Source of the DNA: Varroa destructor
Taxonomy: Eukaryota > Arthropoda > Arachnida > Mesostigmata > Varroidae
Length of the DNA stretch: 64,000 bases
NCBI RefSeq assembly: GCF_002443255.2
Contig: NW_019211456.1
Location: 36,959,042 to 37,023,041 of the forward strand
Direction of reading: 5' to 3'
The translations under genes were made by a program, and so were the position numbers. The notes under the pieces are model-generated. The model did no database searches. It was given only the letters and a program-made list of their open reading frames with translations, and was not told the DNA's origin. Below are positions 20,707 to 30,828 of this stretch, one piece after another. Within the stretch, counting starts at the first letter, position 1. Each line of letters opens with the position of its first letter.

Positions 20707-20973
20707 TTATTGACAGTGTGGCCCTTGTTCGCAGCTAAATGGTTGGTAGTTGCAGATATCCAATGGATACTCGTGTGGAGCTGCGAGACGTTTAAACTGC
20801 GGCCGTACAAATTGCAACGGGACGAACGGCTTCCATGCTGCGCGAGGTCGACCGATTGATCGATCGCCGTTGCCGTCGTCGTCGTCGTCGTCGTCACAAG
20901 TATTCAGAAGAACAAATGTAAGAAGCAGAAAACGAAGAGAAAGTCGTCGAAGATGCAGCCACATAAAGACCAT
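20707..20973 (-). CDS. Candidate secreted peptide precursor
   Basis: On the minus strand an ATG in the context AACAAGATGG (A at -3, G at +4) opens 88 residues. The order is: a signal-peptide-like start MVFMWLHLRRLSLRFLLLTF; an acidic pro-region of seven Asp from a GAC run; RPRAAWKPFVPLQFVRPQF; a dibasic KR; and a C-terminal piece LAAPHEYPLDICNYQPFSCE then QGPHCQ. The ring CNYQPFSC has six residues between its cysteines, as in allatostatin C (CYFNPISC), and follows a KR site at the end of the precursor as in that family. The expected residue after the second Cys is missing and a third Cys is present, so identity is not claimed. The plus strand is also open here. Confidence 0.38.
   Translation of the reverse strand: MVFMWLHLRRLSLRFLLLTFVLLNTCDDDDDDDGNGDRSIGRPRAAWKPFVPLQFVRPQFKRLAAPHEYPLDICNYQPFSCEQGPHCQ
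20756..20917 (+). CDS. Alternative plus-strand exon overlapping the peptide candidate
   Basis: After the acceptor GTTGGTAGTTGCAG, 54 codons run in phase 0, starting ISNGYSCGAARRLNCGRTNC and ending in a poly-Ser tract and QVFRRTN before a donor AAT|GTAAGA. It is mutually exclusive with the minus-strand precursor, and its Ser run comes from the same (GTC)n repeat at 20874-20895. Confidence 0.2.
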
Positions 20974-21532
20974 CTTGTTCCCCCGTTCCCGTTGTGGCTG
21001 GTAGCCGCAGCTGGCGCTGACTTGCACCAGCCATGTCTTCGGTCCCGTCGTCGGCCAGCCGATTCAATGAATCGACTAAACGCTACATACATATGTCTAT
21101 TTGTATGGCCACACAGCCTAGCGCGGCGCTGTGTCGTATCGACCGAACAACACCTCTGCAGATTGGATACTCCAGCGTCCAGCAAAGGTCGTGCAGCTTC
21201 GGATGACCGCTACTTCGTGGCATACCATATGACAACACACAGCGTACAGTAGAAACGTATGTTGTCCGGCAAAATGGCCACTTCAAGCTTGAAGCGAAGA
21301 AACCAACGAAGAATTTGGCTGCCAGTGAACCTGCGTGCAGTCAGCGGCCAAGACGTCGATCACCACCAACGACGACGACAAGGTCGGCCGTTTGTCTTCG
21401 TATTGGGCGGCCAACCAAAGAATCGATAGACCAACTCGTGCGGCTGCTTCGTGGAGCAGCCGTAGTACAGTCCGCACGGGCTCAACGAAGACGCCAGCAA
21501 AGCAATGCGCTGCTGTTAAAGATGGTGCTAGT

Positions 21533-21647
21533 GGTCGTCGTCGTCGTCGTCGTCGTTGTCATCATTATCATCGTCACCATCATCATCATCGTCGTCGTCG
21601 TCGTCGTCGGCGTCGTCGTCGTCGTCGTCGGCGTCGTCGTCCTCGTG
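21533..21647 (+). repeat. Imperfect (GTC)n / (ATC)n triplet repeat
   Basis: About 115 bases of GTC units mixed with ATC and GGC units. Open frames across it give poly-Val, poly-Arg/His or poly-Ser and should not be taken as proteins. Confidence 0.92.
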
Positions 21648-21999
21648 ACCACTGTACATGAACGAACGATGAATGAAAACGAGCCCGAAGTAAAGAACTA
21701 ATTTATGGTTTAAACGCTATAGGTAGGATTCCTACGGTTTTCCTGCTAATTACTACCTACACTGATAACGGGTAGAAAAAAGCCTAAAGATTCAATCCGG
21801 GAGCTACTTATATATGCACTATTGATTTTAGAACATGTGCATAGTTATACCAGCAGACTGATCAACTGATCTCGTTCTTTTATCAACGTTTTGTCCGCTT
21901 CTGCCTTTTACATTTCGATAAATATTGAAAGCTATAGAAACACCCGAACCACACACAGAATGGGAATACAATGAGCAAATGTGGTTTTTCTCTTTTCGT

Positions 22000-22420
22000 T
22001 CAAAGAAAAGGAGAGAACATATTTTTTCTGCAGTTTTCGATCTCTTCTACTGTTGTTACTGCTGGAATGGTTTCCTCACTGTCGATGCCTAGCCCGCTTT
22101 CCTTAAAGGCTTCCCCAAAATGCCAGGGGATTCCACAACGGGCGGAGGGAATCGAACGGTATAGGGTGGGCTTGAACGCCGATCTCGGGAGGGTTCTTGG
22201 CGTTTCTGGGAGGCAGCATGCCGTTGGTGGTGGTTTCTGCTGTAGTTCGTCTACCTCGGTGTCCTTCGTAGGCCGATGCGACGTGACCGCAATGACAACA
22301 CGCCCGACCCAAGCTTTCCATCCAGCGTGTGCACTGGCTGCAGCAGCACAAGCAACGCATCGGCCATCCCCAGTCTTTGCACGGTGCAGGCTCCTTAGTT
22401 CTCCCATATAGCAGCCTGCC
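22000..22420 (-). mobile_element. GC-rich block with a gag-like Cys/His region (possible retroelement relic)
   Basis: The block is open in three frames at once (85-146 residues), unlike its surroundings. The minus-strand frame across 22103-22360 reads MRCLCCCSQCTRWMESLGRA, CCHCGHVASAYEGHRGRR and then a Pro-rich segment. Retrotransposon gag proteins carry knuckles of the form C-x2-C-x4-H-x4-C; the run CCHCGHVASAY resembles one with a short deletion and Tyr for the last Cys. This is a weak fit. A plus-strand coding exon is the alternative. No reverse transcriptase motif was seen next to it. Confidence 0.22.
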
Positions 22421-22749
22421 AGTTAGCTTGCCTTCACTTTAAGGATAGGAATATCCCTGGTTCCCCCGCAATTGGCCCGGGGCGAGGGTATAGCCAGGCT
22501 CCATCTTGCCAATGGAGCAGTGCGAACTCCGGCAACAGAAGACAGTATAGCAGATTGAGAAAGTTTGCCCCGTCGCTACAGTCAGGACGACGACCCAAGA
22601 GACGCTCGAGGTCCCAGAGTCAGCATGGGAAGTACAAGAAATGAGTGGGTTTTAGGAAGGACGCTAGCAGACATCACAAGCAACACTATATTTCCAATAC
22701 TATACGAGATATTGCAGCTGACCAATACCGAGGAAAACGCTAACTAGCG

Positions 22750-23560
22750 ATCAAATCGAGCCAAACAATCGTCTAACCAGTGGCAAGCTTAGCGATAGAA
22801 AGCATTCAGGTAGTAATACTGGGTGAACTATAAACTATAGCCAAAGCCATATTCGATGGCTCCGCCAGTAAACGCTGACTGTGTATCGATCTAGCAGGCA
22901 TTGTACAAGGGGAACGCTGAGACACATGAAAGTTAGAAAAAATGTCACAGAAAACGTAGTATTTTCAACACAATTTTGGTTTTTGTCAACGACTTGTATT
23001 TGTTTGGTTTTAATGATTTCTTTATTGTTTAATCACGGCTTAGACAGCATGTTACCAAGACGGATTTTTTTAGCAAGGAGCGTGTGTCATGTTTGTCTCG
23101 AGAAGTCCTGAACAAACGCGAACGAAGGTTTTTGATTTAACCCCAAGTAGTTCATGTCCTAAGCTACGGTGCCAATGTTCTGCTAAGACCGTGCTTATAA
23201 GTTGGCAATAGGTTCTCATCGGCAATAGTCAGTATCACGAAGACCACAGCAATAATTCTGTAAGACCGAAGACAAAGGCGGAATTATCTTGATTGGGAAA
23301 AACTTCATACCTAATGGTGAAAAAGGATCCAACGTCTTGTTACCTTATTTACGACGACCACTTTGTCTGGGACAAATTGTCAAGTGGAGCTCGCTTTACA
23401 AGTCGTATTATGCTACATTACGAATGTGTTATGTGAACTATCTTTATAAAGCGATCTATGCGATACAGTATGATAATTTTAATGACTCGGGGGAATTTCA
23501 GTGAGGCTTCTGGGGATCGTATATTCAAAAGGGAGCATTTGTTGTATGCCTATTTTTTTG
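22750..23560. other. Spacer
   Basis: Only short unremarkable open frames. No repeats or splice pairs of note. Confidence 0.4.
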
Positions 23561-23566
23561 TGCTAG

Positions 23567-23698
23567 GTAGGTTCGCCTGGTCTGAGAAAACAACATTATA
23601 ATGAATACATCACGCACCTCATGTGGGGAACCTCATCTTCGTACGGGAATATCCAGAAGGTCATCTTGAGACCATATGTTTCGTGCATATCCAGATGA
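23567..23698 (+). CDS. Possible terminal exon
   Basis: The acceptor GCCTATTTTTTTGTGCTAG leads in phase 0 into 43 codons, VGSPGLRKQHYNEYITHLMW and on to YVSCISR and a stop. Polar with aromatic residues and no membrane segment. The acceptor is strong. The product is not recognised. Confidence 0.3.
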   Translation, partial: VGSPGLRKQHYNEYITHLMWGTSSSYGNIQKVILRPYVSCISR

Positions 23699-24542
23699 GC
23701 AAACGAAGTGTGCGTGTCACACCGTATCCGCATATGGAGTACGATTTCCTACCATTCATCAGCGTTCACCCATTCGTTTTGCCCGACCTTGTTGGCAAAC
23801 ATGACTGTTTTCCTTAGTCCAAATAATTCGTTACCTTCAACCGTATAGACGGAGGGACTAAAGTCGAAACAAAGATTCGAAAATAATCGATCGTTTAATA
23901 AATCATAGGGAAACCACTCTGGTAGGAAAGCGGGACGCCAGTGTGGGACAAACGGGGCGTTAATGTCGAACAACTATATCCGTCTGCACAATGCGGCTAA
24001 TTAGTGCACATGTTGCAGACATTTTTTTACGTGCTAATAAAAATCACTGAGGGAAAAAAGGATAGCATATCTACCAAAATCACATGTGTTGATTTACTAT
24101 ACTCACGTGCAAATAGACCAAAATGTAGTTATGCTTTATTATCTGCAATAGCCTATTTACAATGGAGCATACGACGATTTTTCCTAACGCAAACGTTGCC
24201 GTCCATAGTTTGTTCACGGTATTCAACTGTCGCTTGATGACTCAACTTAATTCGGCATTAATCTCGATTATCTACCTTTCCGATTACCTCAGTCCAGTCA
24301 GTATGTACCGTTCGCTTCACATCCATATATATAATCTTCTGTCAATATCGAAATGTGTATAGGTCTAATTAGCTATCGTCCTTTACTAGAGTTTTCATTC
24401 AATTATCATCCACACACAATCTTGCTCGTCGTAAAAGACGAAGCCAGTACAAGCAACAACTTCTTTTTCCTGCCATTATTCTTTCTGTCTTTCTCTACGA
24501 CTTTTTCTTTTATAATTCTTCTGTTGTTTCTTCCGATAGCAG

Positions 24543-24667
24543 GTAAGACCGAGAACCAGGTAGCGTACGAGAATGCCGGCAGCAACAGGGCCGATGCTTC
24601 CCCGGACGCACGAGGCGCCTTATCCATCTACTCGAGAGAGCAATTGACTGACGGCTGGTCCATCTGA
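24543..24667 (+). CDS. Terminal exon candidate after a long polypyrimidine tract
   Basis: About 70 bases of C/T-rich DNA end in CTTCCGATAGCAG. The next 40 codons read KTENQVAYENAGSNRADASP, DARGALSIYSREQLTDGWSI and a stop. The product is a polar cytoplasmic-type tail. The same junction, CAG|GTAAGA, can also serve as a donor (see finding), in which case this is intron. The exon takes two bases from the previous one. Confidence 0.33.
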
Positions 24668-24992
24668 GAAAAAATCGTGTGGCATACCACATATCGACCA
24701 TTCGAAACTTCATTTAGCCCCAGCCGCCACTGCTGCGGCCACTCCAACTTATCTTCGCCGTTCAAACGCCGACTATCACCAACAGCAGCGGAAGGAATTG
24801 GCCGTCGTCGCAGTCGTCTTTGTCTTAGCTATTTTCGTTCTTCTACGCCAAGTCAGTCGTCATGAGTCGCCTGCGAGCCATCAGGTGTCGCTCCATACCT
24901 CGTTCACTGTGGCGCGTATGCTTCAAAGTTCTCGACTTCATATGAACGAAGTTAAAGTAGTAGTTTCCTTACGTAGATACATAGACATATAG
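24648..24992 (+). CDS. Exon or open frame encoding one transmembrane helix
   Basis: A second frame overlapping the end of the previous entry stays open for 114 codons. It begins LTAGPSEKKSCGIPHIDHSK, passes an Ala/Pro stretch, and gives a helix LAVVAVVFVLAIFVLLRQVS followed by a polar tail to YIDI and a stop. A natural acceptor inside it is AACTTCATTTAG (exon start 24711, two-base entry). That phase matches use of the 24542 junction as a donor. The layout is outside, membrane, tail, as in a single-pass membrane protein. No Met start exists before the helix. Confidence 0.33.
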   Translation: MTAGPSEKKSCGIPHIDHSKLHLAPAATAAATPTYLRRSNADYHQQQRKELAVVAVVFVLAIFVLLRQVSRHESPASHQVSLHTSFTVARMLQSSRLHMNEVKVVVSLRRYIDI

Positions 24993-25356
24993 ACAAAGAC
25001 AGACGGATAGATACCAAAACAGGACAGCAGGCGTAACAGCGTCGGGAATAAGGGTCGTGAGGTCGCCATTAACTCGATTAATCTTATATATTAACAAAAA
25101 AAGAACAATCATATATCGTATGATAAAAATAATACTAACGAGAAGGATAATAATATAATAACAACAACAGCAGCCAGAAGAAAGCACGGAAAGGTAATTG
25201 CATATAGCCTCTCTTTTATCCCCCCAAATTTCTTTACCGTTCGCGCGCGGCCCATTTGAAGCTCCTCCAAGGCGTCCAGAAGAGCATCGGAGCGCTGGAG
25301 AGGTCTAACCGTGTCGGTCGGCGGGAAAAAAAGAAATTTTGTGCTTAGCGACTTGA

Positions 25357-25410
25357 TTGTTGTCGTTGCTGTTGCTGTTGCTGTTGTTGTTGTTGTTGTT
25401 GTTATTGTTA
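25357..25410 (+). repeat. (TTG)n microsatellite
   Basis: TTG/GCT/GTT units. Open frames through it give poly-Val on the plus strand and poly-Asn on the minus strand. Confidence 0.9.
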
Positions 25411-25875
25411 TTTTGTGCGAAAAGCGAAAGGGGGCGGCAGTTGGCTCGATTAAACATGGGACTCTTCCGTACCAGTTGTATAAACTGATTCCCGCGGGTT
25501 GAGCATGAATCGGGTAATAATGGATACACCTTCTACATTAAATTAATTAGCTTAACTTCCTAGATTTCGCAGCAGCGCTGCTAATAATAGTAGCACAGAA
25601 GCGGCAGAGAGCGAAGCAGTCACTATGGTCAAGACTGATTTGGTCTGATATCGACGTTTTGCCTTGAAAAGGCAACATTTTGAACGTATTGGACCAACAG
25701 GATAAGGGTTAAAGCTATACAGGTTATAATCTGAACGTATATATAGCTTTAATCGGTCGAGTGAGTACAAATTCAAAATATTCTAACTCGTCTATTTCGG
25801 CCAATTCCGGCTGCCAACTAATTGTTCGTTTTATCTAGGCAAATATGCCATCTTAAGTTTCGTCATGTCCTGTAG

Positions 25876-25919
25876 GAATTTTCGCTGAACGCTCTATTGT
25901 CTCATTGGAGTTGCCGTTG
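25876..25919 (+). CDS. Exon before a 71-nt intron
   Basis: The acceptor GTCATGTCCTGTAG precedes two bases and 14 codons, IFAERSIVSLELPL, then the donor TTG|GTAAGT. A second frame (EFSLNALLSHWSCR) is also open. The following intron would be only 71 nt with a perfect donor and the acceptor TTGGTTTTATCTAG. Confidence 0.33.
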
Positions 25920-25990
25920 GTAAGTAGCACTCTATAGAAATTTGTTTCCTAAATGAAGTAATACTATAACCGTCTTTTGGTTTTATCTAG

Positions 25991-26014
25991 CCAGATTTCA
26001 TTGGACTGAGTTAG
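25991..26014 (+). CDS. Short terminal exon
   Basis: Joined in phase 0 to 25876-25919 this adds PDFIGLS and a stop. The pair is one of several candidates in the window with an intron near 70 nt. The exon is too short to stand alone as evidence. Confidence 0.28.
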   Translation, partial: PDFIGLS

Positions 26015-26568
26015 TCCCGCAGGTGATGGTGGCAGACAGATTCAGAGACAACGCTCATTCTAGTTCTGGAAGGTCTGTAGCTGAGTTTGCGTGAATCGAA
26101 CAAATGCCTTTCGATAGATACAATCTGCTCGTTCAGACAACTGCCAACACATACGATGTCCATGAAGGTTTGCGAACGAGCGAGCATTATGTAACCTGCT
26201 TGTTCTTATCGTGTTCAGTACTCTTATCTGTGTCAATGGTAATATTTAGTAACAATTAGACGATGCTAAATTGTTATCTCGTCAATTTATTCAGTCACTT
26301 ATCCTTCCGTTTATTGATTGTTTGATACATTCGACATGCAGCATTTAGTCAACAAGCTACTGATCGTACACACGCTCTATCTATTTCTGCTGCTCGTTGC
26401 ACCAACTGGAGAACACTAGGAGTCGCGGCTGCAGCTGTTGATAATAGCCAACTGCTTACACCATCAGCGCCACTTTTACAACTATAAATTTCACGCGGCA
26501 ATAACGACAGCGTCGCTTCGAACGATGACTGACGACAGGTAGAAACACTCTGAGGTGGTGGCCCTCAC

Positions 26569-26757
26569 ATGAAGGCGGTATCTCGTGTTGCGATTTGGCA
26601 TTTTGCTGCGTTTCGCTTCGCCGCTACCGCCGACCACGTCTTTCTGTGTCCGTGCATTCAAATGTGCCGCGCTCCAGATGAAAGCGCCGAAGTCATAACT
26701 GCCACCGTGGGCGCTGACCGGCTGACTGGCTGGCTGGCTGGCTGGCTAGCTGGCTGA
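26569..26757 (+). CDS. Small Cys-containing ORF ending in a GGCT repeat
   Basis: 62 residues begin MKAVSRVAIWHFAAFRFAAT, which could be a signal peptide, then DHVFLCPCIQMCRAPDES. The C-terminus, LTGWLAGWLAG, is encoded by a (CTGG)n repeat (26719-26756), so the end of the frame is repeat-made. Poor start context. Confidence 0.2.
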   Translation: MKAVSRVAIWHFAAFRFAATADHVFLCPCIQMCRAPDESAEVITATVGADRLTGWLAGWLAG

Positions 26758-26982
26758 CTTCACAACCGTATTTGCATTTTATAACTCACTAATCGCTGAA
26801 TCCAGCCGCCATTGGTGCTGCTACAGTGGCCGTTACCAGTGCGATAGCGTCAAACATTTCCATACACGACGGTGGTAACCGGTAGCAGAAGCTATATAGA
26901 AGTGATGTTGTACTTATATACACCGATGGCGCTGCTGTTGTCGTCGTCGTCGGGTGAAATGTCAGAAACAGGCAGTACTCAC

Positions 26983-27028
26983 TGGCAGACAATGGTAGGA
27001 ATCGTATAATATGATACGTTTGTGTCTT
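26983..27028 (-). CDS. Small internal exon
   Basis: On the minus strand the acceptor GGCCCATTGTAG precedes two bases and 14 codons, DTNVSYYTIPTIVC, then the donor CCA|GTGAGTAC. Strong donor; short exon; neighbours unknown. Confidence 0.28.
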
Positions 27029-27539
27029 CTACAATGGGCCTGTGAGGGCATGGCGGTATTATATGATTGCCATTCGTCCCAACAATGAATAAACTCAATC
27101 TCCTGATTAAACATGTAAGATAAGGCTGCAATAAGAGATTACTAACTCGTTGTTGACTTTTTCCGCTAAAGACGTTCCATCGAAGTAGGTAGGTGGGTCA
27201 TCGGGAACGGCCATGGGTGTAGGCAAAAGCAGTGCGGTTGCAAGAATAAATCAGCAGTGTTTAGCTTAACTATATGACGTTAATTTTAAGGAACAGATAT
27301 GAATACCAGATGGGTGTGTCTACTCAGGTTTGTGAGCCGTTGCTATTGGCGACCAAACGCGCCATCTTTTCTGAGAACAGAACCTTAAGAAGTAGATTGT
27401 CAACGCTTTTTCTTTCATATATATACACACGGTACGGCATTTAAATTGAGACTAAACTTTGACGGCTACTTGTCGTCGCAGACATGTGTTTACCCACGGC
27501 TCTTGAAACCGGACAGAAGTTAGCTTTTTCGACAATAAT

Positions 27540-27791
27540 TTAACCACGGCGAACATGGAAGTGGAGCAACGATTTTGCCCGATTGGGCCGTTCATCTAAA
27601 CTCCAATGGTTAGATATTTTACGCCTTTTTGCGTCTTTTGAACTTTTTGGCCGCTTTGGGAGCTTCGGTCTGTTATCAGTCAACAATTTAATTCTATTAG
27701 AATGTCTGTTCATTTGTAACGTATTTAAGCGATACACACAATCGATCTTGGTCGGTGTAAACTCGTCAGGGTGACACAGTTCGAAGAAAAC
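27540..27791 (-). CDS. Basic protein C-terminus or exon
   Basis: 83 codons stay open from VFFELCHPDEFTPTKIDCVY, through RLNTLQMNRHSNRIKLLTDN, to RPKLPKRPKSSKDAKRRKIS, and end HFHVRRG. The two clusters KRPK and KRRK sit as in a bipartite nuclear localisation signal. An ATG lies at residue 27 (57 residues from there). No clear acceptor precedes the segment, and no DNA-binding fold is recognisable. Confidence 0.35.
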   Translation of the reverse strand, partial: VFFELCHPDEFTPTKIDCVYRLNTLQMNRHSNRIKLLTDNRPKLPKRPKSSKDAKRRKISNHWSLDERPNRAKSLLHFHVRRG

Positions 27792-27799
27792 TTAACGGT

Positions 27800-28760
27800 T
27801 TACTGTTGAAACGTTATTTGTGGATGAAGAACGAATTATATTGAAAATAACTAGCTAGTAGTTTAAGTTCCGAAACGAAACTGAATCACGGTAGATAATG
27901 ATCATGTTAAAAAAACATGATCGTGACGAGTGACATTTCTAACAAATACGATGAGAATCGTCATAATCTCTGTTTTTATTTTTTTTTTTTACACGTTTCT
28001 ATATTTACACGCTCTTGATGATGCTATAGTGTAGGCGATGAGGTACAAGGCACTAACGAAGAACTAGGCCTGATCCAATCTGAAAGTTCTGCCAAGACGA
28101 TTTGGTGCAAGTCTGCTCTATTGACAAATGAATTAGCTATCAATGCAGAATTACCTAGCAGATATAAAGTTATCATTATCCATCCTCAGAAGGCTGAATT
28201 TTATTTACAATTATCGACTTTTGCTTGTACTAGTATCCTATGCGGCTATAAGATTACATTGTTGAACAACTATCTTAAGGCGTAAATAGCATCAGAAAAT
28301 ATAGCTGATCTTTACGTTCATAGTAAACCCATAATAAAACAACGTTCTCGATTCTAATATCTACTCTGAAGTTTTATTCATACTACAACTAATTGTTAAA
28401 AAAGCGTACAAACGTCACATGATGCCCCTAGATTTCTCTCAAGTAGTCCGAGTATATAATTTCTAAAATGATTTCAGCGTGTACGTCAGTTTCCATAGTG
28501 TAGATCAGACCATGCGTACCCTCGCACACAAAGGCGAAACGGCAGACAGACAGACAGATACAGTCATGTACTAACGGGGTCAATACGGAGACGACGCAAC
28601 TCATCCGGATTCTACCGGCAGGATGCAACAGTCATTAATATTATCGACTCATCTGTCACTCTACAAACTCCACCGATGCTTGTAGCTATTTAATGTCGGC
28701 AAAGACTTCCATTGCTGAAATCGGCCTCGAGTGTCGCCCATCGGACTTGATCAGCATCTT
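27800..28760. other. AT-rich spacer
   Basis: A T12-type run lies at about 27979-27990 and the rest is stops and short frames. Nothing supportable. Confidence 0.45.
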
Positions 28761-29361
28761 TGCTATTGTTGGCTTCGATCGGATTTCCAATAATTACCAC
28801 CGTAGCTCTTTATCCCAGTTCGGATTGCTCGCTCATTAACAACAAATGACACAACAGCAACTATCTCAGACAACAGATAGGTAGATACATGTATGTCTTG
28901 GTTAAGCATTGGGATCAGTTGCCCTTGGCTGACATACGAGTAGACAAGAGTTCTTTGACAGGGTGGGAGATGTCTCCACATTGTTAAGCGTACAGTGACC
29001 TTTTGGGGGTTTATTGGGTGTGCAACAACACTCATTACCACGCACACATATGCACATACAGGCAGATCGTGCTGATTCGCACTGAATGTACGGGCAGAGG
29101 GCACACTTCAATCAGCAGTAGGATAAGCGATCTACATATCAGAAGATCAATGGTTTTGTTTTGTTGGCTCCTAGTTGGCCGGATCGTTCGAATGAACTTA
29201 CACAAAAACCTTCTATTTCGATGGAAATATTTTCTTGAAACACCGCTTAATACGTCTCTCGTTTTGTGCGCGACAGACCTTCACTGGCACTGCCATAGTT
29301 GGTGTAGCTGCTTTCGCTTCGACCATCTAAAGAAATAGTGCAGTGCGGGAATACGAGAACT

Positions 29362-30180
29362 TCAGTTCCCCATGAGTGGTCTACAAGACGTGCCGCCAGC
29401 AGCAGCGCTCGTAACAGGAACCACGCCAACTTCAGTGACGTCTGAGCTTACCACATCGTGCCAAGCATCCGAAGCCGCTGCGGCTATACCCGTCGATGAC
29501 AACAGCCACGACTGTAACTGACATACAGACACAACGGGGCTAAGTAACGACAACACCAACTTGTTATTGCTAAAGAAAAGTCGGCGACAGTAGCTGCAGA
29601 TACAGGAGTAGCGGCAGCGGAGGAAGCCTCTACATGATGAAGATTGGAAGAACGAGCGGAATCGAGCAGCCAGCCGAGCGCCTGAACCAAATCCTGATCG
29701 CATCACTTTGGCATGTTTGAATCTTCTCCGACATCCTACCCAACGGCCCCTTAGCATCTGCATATGCCTGTCCGTGTGACTTTGTCTGGCCGTCCGTATC
29801 AGTGAGTGTGCGCGCAAAAGACGACAGAAAAAACCAAGAGCTTTGATGCAACCGTTGACTTCGTTCAGCAGCGAACAACAACGACAGCAGCAGTCGAGCG
29901 ACGACGAGGACGACGACGACGACGACAACGACGACGACGACGATGACGACGACGACGACGACGAAACGAACGCCGAAGAAAGAGTTCCAGCTGAGTAGTC
30001 CGAGTGGAACCGAAGTCTGCACCGTCGAAGAACCCGCCCGCTTGTGCGTCCAGGCCACCACCGGCGGTTGTGGTTCATAAAGACAAGGCAAGACTGAGAG
30101 CAAGCTGCCCTAAAGGAGAAACGCGCCCTAAGTTTCCAATGAGGAAAAAGCCAACAACGAGAAGAACAACTAACCAGCAA
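29362..30180 (-). CDS. Longest open frame in the window (272 residues), repeat-supported
   Basis: The minus-strand frame runs from MLVSCSSRCWLFPHWKLRAR, through a long poly-Ser block made by the (GAC)n repeat at 29900-29964 (read as TCG/TCA), into Arg/Cys-rich sequence and finally LQSWLLSSTGIAAAASDAWH. Its length beats chance only because the repeat contains no stops. The plus strand reads the same repeat as an Asp/Glu tract (QQQSSDDED to ETNAEERVPAE, stop near 29998) after KRRQKKPRALMQPLTSFSS, which is an equally natural acidic tail. Strand is therefore unresolved. Confidence 0.25.
   Translation of the reverse strand: MLVSCSSRCWLFPHWKLRARFSFRAACSQSCLVFMNHNRRWWPGRTSGRVLRRCRLRFHSDYSAGTLSSAFVSSSSSSSSSSSSLSSSSSSSSSLDCCCRCCSLLNEVNGCIKALGFFCRLLRAHSLIRTARQSHTDRHMQMLRGRWVGCRRRFKHAKVMRSGFGSGARLAARFRSFFQSSSCRGFLRCRYSCICSYCRRLFFSNNKLVLSLLSPVVSVCQLQSWLLSSTGIAAAASDAWHDVVSSDVTEVGVVPVTSAAAGGTSCRPLMGN
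29452..29517 (-). CDS. Exon before a 71-nt intron, within the 272-residue frame
   Basis: The acceptor TTGTGTCTGTATGTCAG is followed by exactly 22 codons in phase 0, LQSWLLSSTGIAAAASDAWH then DV, and the donor GTG|GTAAGC. A 71-nt intron would lead to the acceptor GGCACGTCTTGTAG and TTHGELKFSYSRTALFL with a stop (29327-29380). An alternative reading of that last exon ends SRTKRETY at 29247. Confidence 0.33.
29900..29964 (+). repeat. (GAC)n triplet repeat
   Basis: About 21 GAC-type units with single interruptions (AAC, GAT). Read as poly-Asp on the plus strand and poly-Ser on the minus strand. Confidence 0.93.
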
Positions 30181-30416
30181 CTAGTACTGAAGTTGCTGAA
30201 GAACGGAAAACTACATAAAGTTATTTTCTTTCTCTTCATATAATGCAAGTTAGGGCCCACAACGAAAGTTAGCACCACTGCCGCCTGACGCAGCCCAACT
30301 GCAACAAATTGCAGACTACAGAGTCAATGAGGGTGGAATGAAAGCAAGTGCTGGGTACCTCTGGGCACCGCGCTGGATACCTCTTTGCTATCTATAGTAG
30401 CAATACTCGGTTAACA

Positions 30417-30566
30417 ATGAACGGCATTTTGCCACAGGCACATCCGCAGTTCTTAATAGTCACTAATGCCATTCCTGTCGTCTGGCAGATAGACATACAG
30501 ATGCACAGACAGAAGGTCTTTACAGGGAGCGTTGAAGGTCTCAACACCATCGCCATGCTGCTATAG
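30417..30566 (+). CDS. Small ORF
   Basis: An ATG with A at -3 opens 49 residues, MNGILPQAHPQFLIVTNAIP, VVWQIDIQMHRQKVFTGSVE and on to IAMLL. Well-mixed composition, no membrane helix. It overlaps by frame with a second open segment that continues to 30723. Confidence 0.27.
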   Translation: MNGILPQAHPQFLIVTNAIPVVWQIDIQMHRQKVFTGSVEGLNTIAMLL

Positions 30567-30631
30567 TCAACTCGCCAATGCAGTGATACTCAATGCAGAA
30601 GCAGTCCTTAGCACATCTTCGCTTTTTGCAG

Positions 30632-30723
30632 AAGCAAACTTAGCCAACCGGCAGTGCCGATGGCCATACTGCTTAGAGCATTATAGCAGCGGCGTTTGTA
30701 TACTACTGCAACTGCTACAATGA
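30632..30723 (+). CDS. Possible terminal exon
   Basis: The acceptor CATCTTCGCTTTTTGCAG precedes two bases and 29 codons, ANLANRQCRWPYCLEHYSSG then VCILLQLLQ, and a stop. A shorter alternative frame (SKLSQPAVPMAILLRAL) is also open. Confidence 0.25.
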
Positions 30724-30828
30724 TATATTAGCACTGGGTCTGCTTAAGGATTCGGTTTCGGTAGCGAGCAACAAATGTTAGATGTTAGGCCGTTCTGCAC
30801 CGCAGGAAATGGGATTCTATTCCATTTC

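Noticed and set aside
21315..21701. 128- and 108-residue frames with poly-Val or poly-Arg/His
   Set aside because: They owe their length to the (GTC)n repeat, which has no stop in these frames.
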